Shown here: positions 1-11,690 of the stretch, piece after piece
How positions within the stretch are numbered: the first letter of the stretch is position 1
Layout of the letters: each line of letters starts with the position of its first letter
From: Acorus gramineus
Lineage: Eukaryota > Streptophyta > Magnoliopsida > Acorales > Acoraceae
Reading direction: 5' to 3'
DNA length: 64,000 nucleotides
NCBI GenBank assembly: GCA_030737835.1
Contig: CM060849.1
Location: 24,188,855 to 24,252,854, forward strand
Translations under genes and position numbers: made by a program
Notes under the pieces: generated by a model
What the model was told of the DNA's origin: nothing
Seen by the model: the letters and a program-made list of their open reading frames with translations, nothing else
Databases searched by the model: none

Positions 1-836
1 AATTGTTGTGCTAAAGCTGCATTGGATTTTAAGTGCCTATGGCTTTCGTACTTTTTTTTCACACTGTGTCTAGAGTTTGAGTAGAGTAAATATTGAACAT
101 ATCTTTTTGGATAAAAAAAATTGCCCATTTTGTCAAAAATTCAGTCCAGAGAAAGTACATTTAGTATATGTGGAGGATGTTAAAAAAAAAAAAAACACAC
201 ACACACACTCTACTCCATGTAATGTTCATCCTTTGATGGTTTGAAGTAGAGAACTTCTTGTGAGATCAACAATGTGTCTCAGTTATCATTTGAAATTAAT
301 CTTCTGAAACCCACATGTGTCTAGCTCCATATCTTTTCCCTCAAAACAACCGAATCACATATTTTGGGATTTGCTGGTGGCATTAAATGGGTCAAACACT
401 TAAAACTGTTTTGAGTCCAATAGACAGAAATGAGTGAGCCAGGAATCAAGGTGCTTGAAGTTGCTTCATTTACCTAGGTTTGTTGAGGCAACAGGACAAT
501 CACCAACCAAAATAAATGACCACTTCTGGGCTACTACACATGGAAAAAGTATCTTGGATAATATCAGAGGATTCATGATCTTTTTTAGTGAAGTACATGC
601 ATACATGTAAAGTATCATGAATCTTCATAAAAAAAAATGAAGTATATAGTCCAACAATGAAACATATACCTTATAAATGAAATAATACTGCATGTAATGA
701 TTGTATGGGTTTAGAAGCAACAGGGGAAGTGGATTGGAATGCTAGACATAACTAACTTTTAAAAGAACTAATCTTGCTCCCCTAACTCAGCACTCAAATC
801 TTTTCCAGATTGCAAGTCATCTTTTGAATCTGTCCA

Positions 837-1079
837 CTAAGGGGGACCACCCTTAGCTTTCCATGGAACCACATCAATGGCAGGCTTTAAGGATATCAAG
901 ACATTGTCCAGTCCCCATGCTCGTTCTCCTACAAATTCACACCACCCATCGCACTTTTTAGTGTAATCAACTCTGTGACACGACTCCATCTCAAGGCGGG
1001 CTAGTTTGATAAGGGAATAAATTTTTTTAGAACATGTTTTCTTAATTTTTTGGGATAAAAAATATAACAATTTTATCAT
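837..1079 (-). CDS. possible terminal exon of an unidentified gene (partial)
   Basis: An 80-codon open frame on the minus strand ends at a stop at 837-839. The last 50 or so residues look protein-like: balanced composition, three Trp and two Cys, around DGWCEFVGERAWG and PAIDVVPWKAKGG. The first 30 residues are lysine-rich and AT-rich and look like intron or intergenic sequence. If real, this is a 3' terminal exon beginning near 990. I do not recognise the family, and no other exon of the same gene was found between here and 16 kb. It may equally be chance or a decayed fragment. Confidence 0.2.
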   Translation of the reverse strand: MIKLLYFLSQKIKKTCSKKIYSLIKLARLEMESCHRVDYTKKCDGWCEFVGERAWGLDNVLISLKPAIDVVPWKAKGGPP

Positions 1080-1389
1080 TATTCACATTTGTTAACATCG
1101 GGACGAGAATATGGGATAAATGTCATCATAGTATTTAGGTGGTACAATTGATCGCATTTTATTTCAATTTTTTTTATATAACAAATGGAATAAGCTATTC
1201 TTCAACCATTGATTCTCTTATCCCACTATTTATCCCTTTACCAAACTATCTTGAATGCTCAAACACCCATTGATGTTGTTCCATTAGAGATGAAGAGAGT
1301 ATCAGCTGCTCATTGCAAATGGGAATACTTAGTGCTATGCTTTACAATATATCATGTCAAGGACACTGAGTGCAACTTGCAAGGATAAA
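1080..1389. other. intergenic, nothing recognised
   Basis: AT-rich DNA with no convincing exon, RNA gene or element end. Confidence 0.4.
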
Positions 1390-3520
1390 AAGCCATGGAG
1401 TGGTCCATGGCCTTATGTCCCTTCCAACTCCAGAGAAACTACTACTTTAGAATTTAGCAGGATAGAGAACTTTGCAGAAGAAACACATCCTTTAAGCCAC
1501 TTCAGCATTCCTGGAAGAAACCATAGTGATCAGTGTCACCATCAGATCCGTACAATTCCATGTGCAAAATTTTAACCATAACTTTATTATTGCATTACAT
1601 TCTGGTCAAGAATTCAGTGTGGTTAAGTAATTTATATAATCTGTAAAATTTGAACAACTCTTTAGGTAGGCTATACCAATTTTTTTGGGGAATTTTTATT
1701 AACCTTCTAAGTGGTATCAAATGGTCATATGATTTAAGGTAATCAAATGTCAAGATGCTGTCTTTTTTAAGGTGTGTAGTTTGGTTTTCTTTCACTGACA
1801 GAAACATTTAGGACACTCATCTTCCAAGAGCCATTATTGCTGACAATTGATAATTACTATGGTTGCAGCTTGACAAAGCAAGAAGCCCCAAAGAATCCAC
1901 TTGGGTGTATGTTGTTTCTCTAAACGTGCTTTAAAATGTTGACATTTCTTCTCATGTGTGAATGGTGTGAGTGTAACCAGCAACAAATTCAGTGAGTTGT
2001 CTATATCATTGGTATGCCCATGTGGTGAATTTCCATTGGCTGGATCATAATATGCACGTGGGCAGCTGGGAGCATATTAAATATTATAATAATAATTTGT
2101 ATAAATATAAGATCAGACAATAAGACACATAATTATGATCCCCATTGATGACCCATTTCTTCCCACTTGGAGGATTTTCCTGTACCTGAAGAAACGCAAG
2201 TCTGCAATGTATGGGACTGACCGCCCAATGTTATCTTCTGTTTTTTTTTTAAATGTATTTAATACCTAATAGTTACAATCTTTTGTTTGTAACCTCCCTT
2301 ATTATTTGTTTATTTTATTTGGTGCTTCAATATAATCACAAAAAAAATATTGAGAGGAGGATTATCAGTGAACTGTAGCTGCATCACCTGTTATAGTTTA
2401 ATGGATTATTTTTCACCGGTTGGAAAATTGGGACAATGGAAGGAGACATACTGAGTTTTGAATTTGATGGTCTCCTTTTTTCATTCAAATGAGACACTCT
2501 TTCATGAATGAGAGAGTTATAGTAACCGTCCGATCGGTGGTCCACCATCTTCACGCGATCGTGCGGTCCAGATTGTCCATCACGAGATAAAGCGTCAACC
2601 TAAAACGCCCAATACGCACACGCGTGTGGTGCAAAGCACCACCCCGCATCAAAGGTCCACCGTAAGATGTCCACTAAAAGAACTTCACTATAGTAGATTG
2701 AGCTCTCTTTATAAACACTCAAAACATTTTACAAACAACCAATGTGGGACTAAAGAATAGGATCACTTTCATCTTATCACGGGGGACCACTAAAACTTAA
2801 AATTTAAATTCAAACATTGAAAATACCCAACACAAAAAATAATAAATGAAATATTTTTTTTATACCAAATTGAAGTTCATATTGGATAGCATTGCAGATT
2901 TTGAATTACACCTTGTCTTAAATCAATAATAAGTTGATCTATAAATTATTAGTGCCACTCCCACTAGACTTTTGTTTTCATACAAAGTATAAGAAATACC
3001 CACTTTTAAGTCTCTCTCAATAAAGTGGGCCTAAAGAAGACAAACATATGAGCAGAGATTGGACAAAATGCACATCCACCTATTGTGTAAAATGACTCCC
3101 ATAAATGCATACATCATCATATCAGTGAATACAATGCCAGAGGAAGTGCAAGTACAACATAAGAATATCACATGATCTCCTCTCATTTGTAGATTAGCAA
3201 CACCCAGATAAATTGATATAAAAACAAATAGTGGGTGGAGATGTTTTCAATTCCCATATAAAAAACCATAAGGTGTTTTCAGATGGATTAAATAACAAAG
3301 ATTAGTTAACAGCAACATCACTGGCTCTAACTGTAATTTTTTAAAACAAAGATGCACATCAAACATTAGATATTGTACTTGCTTCCTAAAGCCTAGTTTC
3401 ATGGACTCGCTTAATGGTTATAATCATGATTAAAAAATGTTAAATCATTAATTATCAAATGATTAGTTGAGATGTCGCTGTGAGTGGAAACCAAGGAATG
3501 GAAAATAAAAGACTTTTTTT
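1390..3520. repeat. segmental duplication, copy A (diverged)
   Basis: This stretch resembles 8060-11690 in the same orientation and order over many separate blocks. Matching pairs include 1395-1500 with 8060-8160, 1740-1930 with 9600-9800, 1985-2080 with 10295-10400, 2245-2400 with 10425-10560, 2840-2940 with 10620-10720, and 3030-3480 with 10950-11660. The blocks are clearly similar but riddled with indels, so the duplication is old. Neither copy holds a convincing coding region. It may be a former intergenic or pseudogene segment. Confidence 0.65.
2465..2840. repeat. insertion present in duplication copy A only
   Basis: Relative to copy B (10560-10620), copy A carries about 375 extra bases here. 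The extra piece is locally GC-richer than its surroundings and includes a TATA-like stretch (ctctttataaacactc, about 2703-2718) followed by the phrase caaccaatgtgggacta. It looks like an inserted element, perhaps part of a small LTR-type element. No terminal repeats or target duplication were identified. Confidence 0.3.
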
Positions 3521-4154
3521 TAAATACAATTACTGAATCCAGTCACAATGTTGAGATGTCGTGCAAATATTGAGTTTTTATATATATATATAATAGGGGA
3601 AAATAATTATATGTATATTTTTGACCTCTTATTTTTTAGGTTATTGGGATTTTGTAGTATATACATAAAACATCCCTAAATTAGTGGTTATACTTATCTT
3701 AAGTTTCTTTCTGTTGGTTATCCCGTTTTGTATTCCTTTTGTACACTGTAATGCATTATGTATATATGTGTTGTTAATTAGTGTTTAGCAATGCGGTTTG
3801 TGTTTATGCCGGCGCATAAGGATTATGGAAAAAAACTTCCTTTTCTTTTATCTTTTATTAGTTGGTTCGAATCAACATTAATATAATTAATGTAATGATA
3901 TTTTAATGGTCAAATTTGTTGGAAAACATAAAAATAGAAAAATTCTTAAAAAACAACATAAATATAGAAATCACTTCTTAGTATTGACTTCAAGGTTTGG
4001 GGATACATTTTTTTCAAGTATTTCCTAATCTTTTAATTTTTAATTTCATAATACTAGTTTCATGTGTTCATAAAATCTTAGTCCTTGGATATCTATAAAA
4101 CAACTAAAAAATTATTCTATATGTATTATAATTTCTTATTAATAAAAATATAAA
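3521..4154. other. intergenic, nothing recognised
   Basis: AT-rich sequence with a short TA run near 3580. No exon or element boundary was seen apart from the target-site duplication of the next element at 4146-4154. Confidence 0.4.
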
Positions 4155-4899
4155 GGGTTTTTTTGCATGTATACCATTAAAAAACATGCTATTTAATTTT
4201 ATACCACTCCAAATAACCTATTTGTTTTTATACTATTGAAATATATAGAACTTATACATATTTATCATCTTAGTTAATTTTCATCCAAATTTTTATTATT
4301 AAACCGTTAAAGTGTTAGAAATAACTAAATTATCCTTCTTCTTTTTTATGCATATTTAACTTTACCAAATACAATATTTATTAAAATAATTTTTTTAAAT
4401 TTTAATTAACATGAAAAAAATAATTTCATCTAAAATTCAAAAACATAAAAATTAATCATATAAACTATTTATTAGCAAAAATATAATAATTATTAATACT
4501 TACATTAATAAAAATGAAATAAAATTATTTTGAAAATAATTAATCATATATATTGCAAAATGATAATTTTTTTTAAAAATATAGATCTTGACTGGAAGAA
4601 AAGGAAAGAAGGATAAAGTTGAATGGCTCACGATTGATTTGAAAAGAACATAAAATTAATTAGGTTATTATGTTTAATTATTTACATTATGAAAAATCTT
4701 ACATGTTAAGGTTATTTTTATCATTTTTACTTCTTGGTTAAGAAATTAACTATAGTTAAAGTTCATTTTGGTTAAAAATGATAAAAGAGGGCATGCTTTT
4801 ACATTAAAAAAAATTCTAATGGCATAAAAATAAATACGTTATTTGTAGTTGTACAAAAATAAATATCATACTTTTTAATGCTATACATGTAAAAAACCC
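4155..4899. mobile_element. Mutator-like MITE with perfect 9-bp target duplication
   Basis: The two ends are inverted repeats of about 90 bp. The left starts gggttttttt and contains gcatgta; the right ends tacatgtaaaaaaccc. Both arms carry the matching motif caaataac(c/g)tattt. The element is flanked by the identical 9-mer AAATATAAA (4146-4154 and 4900-4908). Long terminal inverted repeats with a 9-bp duplication are the hallmark of Mutator-like elements. The 745-bp interior has no transposase frame, so it is non-autonomous. Confidence 0.75.
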
Positions 4900-5447
4900 A
4901 AATATAAAATTGCATATACTCCTTCTGCATACCGCATATACTCAATGCGATGCCCTAGGTGTATGCAACTTGCGTACCACATTTTGAACATTGTTAATTT
5001 ATACATTGTTATCTGTCTCATGAACATTGTTATGCATTAATATACGTATTTAAATCTTGTACACTATTATCCATCCTTGTACATTTTTATGTAACATGTA
5101 CATGCAGACGATATTTAGATGGAAAGGCCTCAAAAAAATTAGGTAACTTGTTGGTTTTTCATATCTTAAAAAATTAAGAGCCCTAAAAAATAAATGTAAA
5201 GGATTAAAAAAAATACTTGAACTCAATTTTCCCTATAATTTGTGCATTAAACAAACTGTATTTGTCTCATATATCACATAAATTCTTTCATATGCACTAT
5301 TAATCACCGATATATTTAGTGGAGTAAATAAAATTTGCACACCCTTAGTTTGAGTTCCATAGAACTTAAATAAACTTAATTCCTAGGAAGCTCATTTTCT
5401 ACGCTTTTAAAAAAAAGTTTTGTTAACGACTGCTCGTAGGGCACTTG

Positions 5448-6242
5448 TTAATTCGTATTTATTGTTAATGTTTTAGACAACACAACAAATCTAATTATGA
5501 TAAAAATCAATAAATTGAAAGATTTTTTAAAATACCAACAATACCCTTAATAAATTCATCACATTTTTTTTTCTTCCCTCCCGTATCCAATTTTTCCCTC
5601 CCATAACCAATTTTTTTCCTCTTATCATAGTAAAGTTTCATTCGAAAATGTAAAAATGTACATCTCCTTTTATTTTTATTCTTATCTCATATCTCATATG
5701 ATTATGATACTTGATTTAGTGTTGCTTATGTTAAGATATTTTTTGTGTGGTATATAAGATATTTTATTTTTATTCTATGTTTGATTTAGTATTTTATTTT
5801 TAATATTTTATATGTGCCTCCATTCTTTATTGGTTTTTCTATCATTTGAATTTATTTTAATATATTACAAATAAATGGTCTTGCATGTTTCTGGCTCTGA
5901 CCGGTGCTTCACATCAAATCGGTGTAGACAGATTCGTGATAATGAAAAAAGAAATGTGTTTTTTAATTTTGTTTATAAAGCAGATGCTGAAATTTTATGT
6001 CTTTCATTATAGTGTGTTGATATTGTAAATAAAAAATTAAATTATAAGAAATACATGTAAAAAAAATGTTGATTTAATAAAAAAATTGGATATGAGAGGA
6101 AAAATTGGGTATGGGAGGGAAGAAAAAATGTTGGTGAATTTATTAGGGGGTATTGTTGGTATTTTAAAAAATCTTTTAATTTATTAATTCATATCATAGT
6201 TAGATTTGTTGGGTTGTCTAAAAAAGTAGCAATAAATGCGGG
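5448..6242. mobile_element. long-TIR foldback element
   Basis: The arms at about 5455-5630 and 6065-6235 are inverted copies of each other over roughly 165 bp. Shared blocks include tttagacaac, acaaatcta, ttttttaaaataccaacaa and cttccctccc. The interior is AT-rich without a coding frame. The arm length suggests a Mutator-like non-autonomous element, but no clean target-site duplication was found and the outer edges are approximate. Confidence 0.6.
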
Positions 6243-6333
6243 TTATTTATTTTAAAAAAATAAATAACCTTTAAAAAACCTATTTATAGTATTAAAAAAA
6301 CCGTAAGTAATTTTTTAATGAAGTTTGCTTTCA

Positions 6334-7472
6334 GGGAGGTGTTTGGAAACACATTTGTGTTTTTTATTTTTTTAAAAAGCAAAAGCTCGTTCAAATGCGT
6401 TTCTAAAAGCTACTTTTAGGACGTGTTTGGATGTTCTGATACGGTACAAATAGGGGTGAATTCTCATTTATACATTTCAAATACAATATTTTATTTAGTT
6501 ATGATAATCAAATGTAACAAATAAAATCACGATGTTCCATTTGCCCCCATTAAATGGGGCAATCAAAATCCTGACTGACCCCAAGTGTTATCATTTGTAA
6601 CAACTTTTATTTTTTTACCTCTCATCTATCTATTTCTATCTATCTATCTATTATACTAACCAACAATGGTTTTCAAGTGTATGTAACGTAATTTTTCTAA
6701 CAAATTTCTTAAAGTCCATTATTATCCAAAATGAATATTTATTCTCCTCATCTTATCTTAAGATTTAAAATGGATAATTACATCCTATAAATTTATGTAA
6801 CTTACAATAATATAATTGTGTGGATTATAAATATTAATGTGATATAAAATATTATAAATGTTATTATATCAAAATATACCAAGAAATCTTATCTAGATAT
6901 TATTCAACAAAATTACTATAAAAAACCTTGCGGGTTAGTTGAAATCAGATTTATTTTTGTTTATATTCTATTATATTAGAACTATTTTTTGTTAACCACA
7001 TTAGCTTATATATAGATAAAAAAAACTAATATATATACTATTTAAATATTTATTTTTTATATATAATATACTATTCAAATAGTTTTTTGGTTTTAAAAAA
7101 ATAACATATTTGATAATCATTTGAAAACTATTTTATCTATTTATAATATTAATATTATCTTTTAATATAATAAGTTAGCACATGTGCAAACAATTCCACA
7201 CATGTGAGACAAACATTTGCAAACAAGAATATGTGTATAATCATCCAAATGTACTCTTCTGTTTGGTTCCTATTTTAATTAAGCAGAAAGCTAAAAAATG
7301 TTGTCAAACGCATTTTAAAAAGTTGGCTTAATTAAAAAGTTATTTTCAGTTTTTAGTATAAAAAAAAGTTGATTTTAAAAAATAAAAAAAAATTCGCTTT
7401 CTAGGAATCAAGTCTATTTAAACCACTTTATTCAAAATCTTATTTTTCATATGTGTTTTCAAACAGACACTC
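6334..7472. mobile_element. candidate non-autonomous DNA transposon
   Basis: The left end near 6334 (gtgtttggaaacacat) and the right end near 7440-7472 (atgtgttttcaaacagacac) are imperfect inverted repeats, with further weak complementarity inside. No target duplication was seen. The interior is extremely AT-rich with no coding frame. Confidence 0.3.
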
Positions 7473-7655
7473 AATGGATTTACAACCTGGTATTATTAGT
7501 TGTCAAATAAACCCAAATTTATATAAGTCAATGTGCCACTGTCAAAGGAGACCTAAGGGATCAGGTTGAATGTTGAGACATTGTTTCCATGACGCATCCA
7601 AGCTAGCTTGCTTTACAATGTTTCCTTCTGAGGACTGTGGTTGAAAGGATAATAA

Positions 7656-8052
7656 GAGCATCTCTAATAGATATGTTAGCTAACATGTTAGTGTCATATT
7701 TTACATAACAGATAAAAATGTTGCTCCAATGGAGATGTTAAGAGGGAGCTAAATGTGGGCTCCACGTATCAGATGTTATCTTTCATGCTAACTGTAGCTA
7801 GTGTTTTAGCTAGTCAAATGTGGGCCCCACGTGATAATTCTCCTTAAAAAATTAATAAAAAATACATTTGAGAGGTTGAGTGAGTGGAGAGGTGGGGCCT
7901 ACTATTGGTTTGGCTAGTTTATTTAGCTAGTCCATTGGAGCAACAACAACCAATTAAATAGAAATGTAGTAAATGAGTGTGTAGTGAAGGTATAAAGTGT
8001 TGACATGACACTTTAACATCTTATTTAGCTAACAAATACATTGGAGATGCTC
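7656..8052. mobile_element. Tourist-like (PIF/Harbinger) MITE
   Basis: A 397-bp element has inverted ends GAGCATCTC and GAGATGCTC, with extended complementarity including ttagctaa on both sides. It is bounded by TAA at 7653-7655 and 8053-8055, the 3-bp duplication typical of PIF/Harbinger insertions. There is no coding frame. The outer end coincides with the start of duplication copy B, so it inserted near that junction. Confidence 0.7.
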
Positions 8053-8059
8053 TAAACTA

Positions 8060-11000
8060 CAATAGAGTGGTCCCTTGCTTTAGATCCCCTTCCAACTCCA
8101 ATGTAGCCAAATGCTTTAGAATTTTTCATGATATAAAACTTTACATAAGAAACACATTCTACCCTTTTTACAATCACAGCTTTAATGAGATATCTATCTC
8201 GTTAAATTTTTTTATATTTTTTTTAAATGATATCATTTCATTTATTGGAATGTATATTTTATTTTTTATAAAAGTGTATACCTCATTAAATGAAATATAT
8301 GATTTTAAAAAAATAAAACATGTGCGGTCTGTATTTTAAACGGTAAAATGTACCGAGTGTAACATTTTCCATACATGAGATTAAAACTAGTGTTAAAAGT
8401 GGAGAGTAACTATAACCGCTAAATATATCGGTCCACTTCAATCAATAATCCAGTGTGGTTTATAGTCACAAATGTGTATAATTAGAACAATTCTTCCTGT
8501 AATCTTGAGCCTATCAAATTATGAACATTTTAATCATCATCATTATTTTTTTTTTGGTGGGTATCACCATCATTATTACTGGACAAGGATCTTGGTGTTT
8601 GGAATTTTCATCACCCTCTAATTGTTTACAAGAGGTAAAAAACCTGTATATGAAATCAATGAAAACAATTACAAGATTCACTGAAAAATTGAAGACAAAC
8701 ACCCTTAACTAAATCATACCAATCCCTTAGATATTCTCCCATATAATTATTGTTAGGAGAATAAGCTTTAAGAGTCTGGATTTAGTCAGAGCCTGAATAA
8801 AGTATCATCAATATCAAATTGCACAATTATCAATTGAACTACACATCCTATGAATCGAACTGTATAGAGAGTGACACATTGATGCAGAACGGGTGGTGGA
8901 CGCGTTCCAAGAGCGATGAACCCGAAAGGGTCCATTTGAGATTTCCAAATATTTACAGAAAAAACCGGCTAGTAGAAATATGGCGCCCCGAACTCGGAAT
9001 CGCCTGAAATTTTTACTGGAGGTAGATATCGAGGAGATCTACAAAAGTTGTAGCTACGCCACAACACGCGCTTATTTTTCCATTTTTCCCATTTTTCGGC
9101 CCTCAAAATGGCCTTTTTGCTATTTTTAGTAATATTTTAGATTATGCATATCTCCTTCATAATAATCCGGATTTGACTGAAATCAAATCCGAAGATCTTC
9201 TAAGATCCTCTAGAGTTAGTTATAACAAATTTTCGTTTTTGCTATTTTTAGTAACTTTTTAGTATAAAAGGGATATTTGTAATTTAGAGTTAGCAGTTTT
9301 ATAATATATTTCTGAGTTTTATTATTCTCTTTGAGAATTGTGGTTTGTGGAAGGATCTCAACGCTTGTTGGATCTTTGTTTTAGTTTTTCGCTGCGTTAC
9401 ACATGTATTCAACAATTGACTGTATAGTTCGATTCATAAGTTATATAGTTCGATACTGATGAAACTGATGATACTCATGCCTGACTAAATCCGGACTCAA
9501 ATTCTAGTCAACGTTGTCTATGGTAAGCATATAAAATGAAGAACATAGTCTATTATTTGTTTGAATAGCCGAGAGGAGCCCTTGAATTGGTATGTCTTTA
9601 GTTAAAGTATTCCAAGGTCAAGATGCTGCCTGTAGCTGAATAGTTTGGTCTTCTTTCACTGACAAACATTTAGGCGAATCCCATACTCCTAATATCTATT
9701 ATCGCTGACAATTGGTAAGTACCATATATAGTTGCAGCTCAACAAAACAAGCCCCAAAGAATCCATTTGGGTGTATATAAATAATAAAAAAAAATTCTCT
9801 CTAAACATGCTTGAATGTTGAAATTCCTTGCCACTGGATTTGCACTCCTTCACTGCCTTGATCAGCATCCCACAATTGCTGTACTTCTCAAGTTGCATGT
9901 CACATCAGTGGGATTTTTGGAATATTAAAAGATATTATCAATATAATTGTGTGACAATTGGCAGATAGAATAAACTCTTGGAGATGGATCTGATGCTTCA
10001 CATGTGCACTTTTTTCTCCTTCCTGACTGAGTAAGCCTCGAACTCAAAGTCGGTATCTCTATCAATCTGTCAAGAGGTGACTTGGTGCTTTACATTCACA
10101 TTTGCCTGGATTAGTTCCATTCAATTGCTTGTTGTTTTTAATTATTGAATCTTTCCCCAATATTCTTGCTCAAAAGAAGGAGAGATGAACATGTTTTTAT
10201 CTGAAAAATCCTGACACTGATGTTTGGGGCATGCAGATCTTCAAAGTATGAATGATGGAAGTGTCACCAACAACCAAAATTCAGGCTTAAGCTCTATATT
10301 GAGTTGTCTCCATCACTGGTATTCCCATGTGGTAAATTTTTATAGGCTGAATCATAACATGCAGGTGGGGGAGCTCGGAATATTTTAAATATTTTAATAA
10401 CTAATTGAATAAAAATAAATGTGTATTTAATACCAAATAGTTACAATATATTATTGGTAACTTACACTTTAATTTATTTGATTTTCTTATTTAAAATTCA
10501 AAAAATGCATAAAGCAGGGTCATCAATGAACTGTAGCCACATCACATGTTATAGCTCTGTGGACCATTTGAGACCAGTGGGTGATTGTTCCTTGAGGGGT
10601 GAAATATATGTACGAACAGTAATAAATAGAATTTCTTTTTGTACTAAATTGAAATTTATATTGCATAGCACTGCAGTCTGCAGCCTCTGAATTACATCAT
10701 CTACATCAACAATTAATATAAGTTTTTTTTTTTTTTTTGGTGTAATCAACAATTAATATAAGTTGATTTATAAGAGTATACTTAGATGCAATACTTATAT
10801 GCAGTCTATGTATATATAGTTCATTGGATGCCTCGCTATATAAAATATAACTTGAAAAAAATTAAAATATATGAAAACTATATATGAAGATGTATGCAGG
10901 ACTGCCCCTCACATCAATAAGTGGTGTATGTAAATGCCTCTCTCCTAAATAAAACAAACATACGAGTACAGATTGGATAGAATGCACATCCACCCAATGT

Positions 11001-11690
11001 ACCCAATGTGTAACTGACCCCACAAGTGCATATATATCATCAGCAATGAATACGAGGGCCAAGGAAGAGCAATTACTATATTTGAATTTTTTTTTTGAAA
11101 CTGAGATAGACTGTATATAAGCTAAAATTGTTTATATACGTCTGAACGACCTTACTCCGCAGAGCACGTCGAAGGGGGAAAGAGGAAGTAGAACAAAACA
11201 TGATAAAAACACAAAGCATGCGAAAATAAAATAAAATATAAGGGAACTTGAACTGATCCCCACACAAGCAGTGTGTGATCCAGCACTGTCCGAGTTCCAG
11301 TGTCCCTGTATATAAGCTGGAATTACTATATTTGAATATTACATGGTCTCCTCTCTTTTGTAGATTAGCAAACCAGATAAATTGATATAAAACAAGCAGT
11401 GGTTGGAGATGTTTTCAGTTCCCTTATGAAAAAAACACTAGGAGATCCAAATGATTTAAATAACAGACTAGTTCACAGCAAAATCACTAGCTCCCACTCT
11501 ATTTTTTAAACAAAGATGCACATCATACAACATTAGATATTGAACTTGCTTCCTAAAGCTAGTTTCATGTACTATCTTATCTCTATAATGATTATTAAAA
11601 AAATACAACATCATATATTAAATGAACAGAGGCTAGAAGTCCCTGTACGTGGAAACCAAGTAATAATAAATATAAATAAAAGAGTTGTAT
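8060..11690. repeat. segmental duplication, copy B (diverged)
   Basis: Same-orientation counterpart of 1390-3520 (block list given there). It is longer because of later insertions, notably the solo LTR at 8880-9399 and extra sequence around 11080-11330. The possible coding stretch on the minus strand at 9770-9898 has no counterpart frame in copy A and is not supported as a gene. Confidence 0.65.
8880..9399 (+). mobile_element. solo LTR, copy 1 (5-bp TSD CACAT)
   Basis: A 520-bp block is nearly identical to 21002-21520. Both begin TGATGCAGAACGGGTGG and end CTGCGTTA. This copy is flanked by CACAT at 8875-8879 and 9400-9404. The internal layout is that of a retroviral-type LTR: a TATA box (agtataaaaggg, about 9261) and a U5-like end with ggatctcaacgcttgttgga. 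No primer-binding site, gag or pol follows, so it is a solo LTR left by recombination. The element class (gypsy or copia) cannot be told from the LTR alone. It lies inside duplication copy B. Confidence 0.8.
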
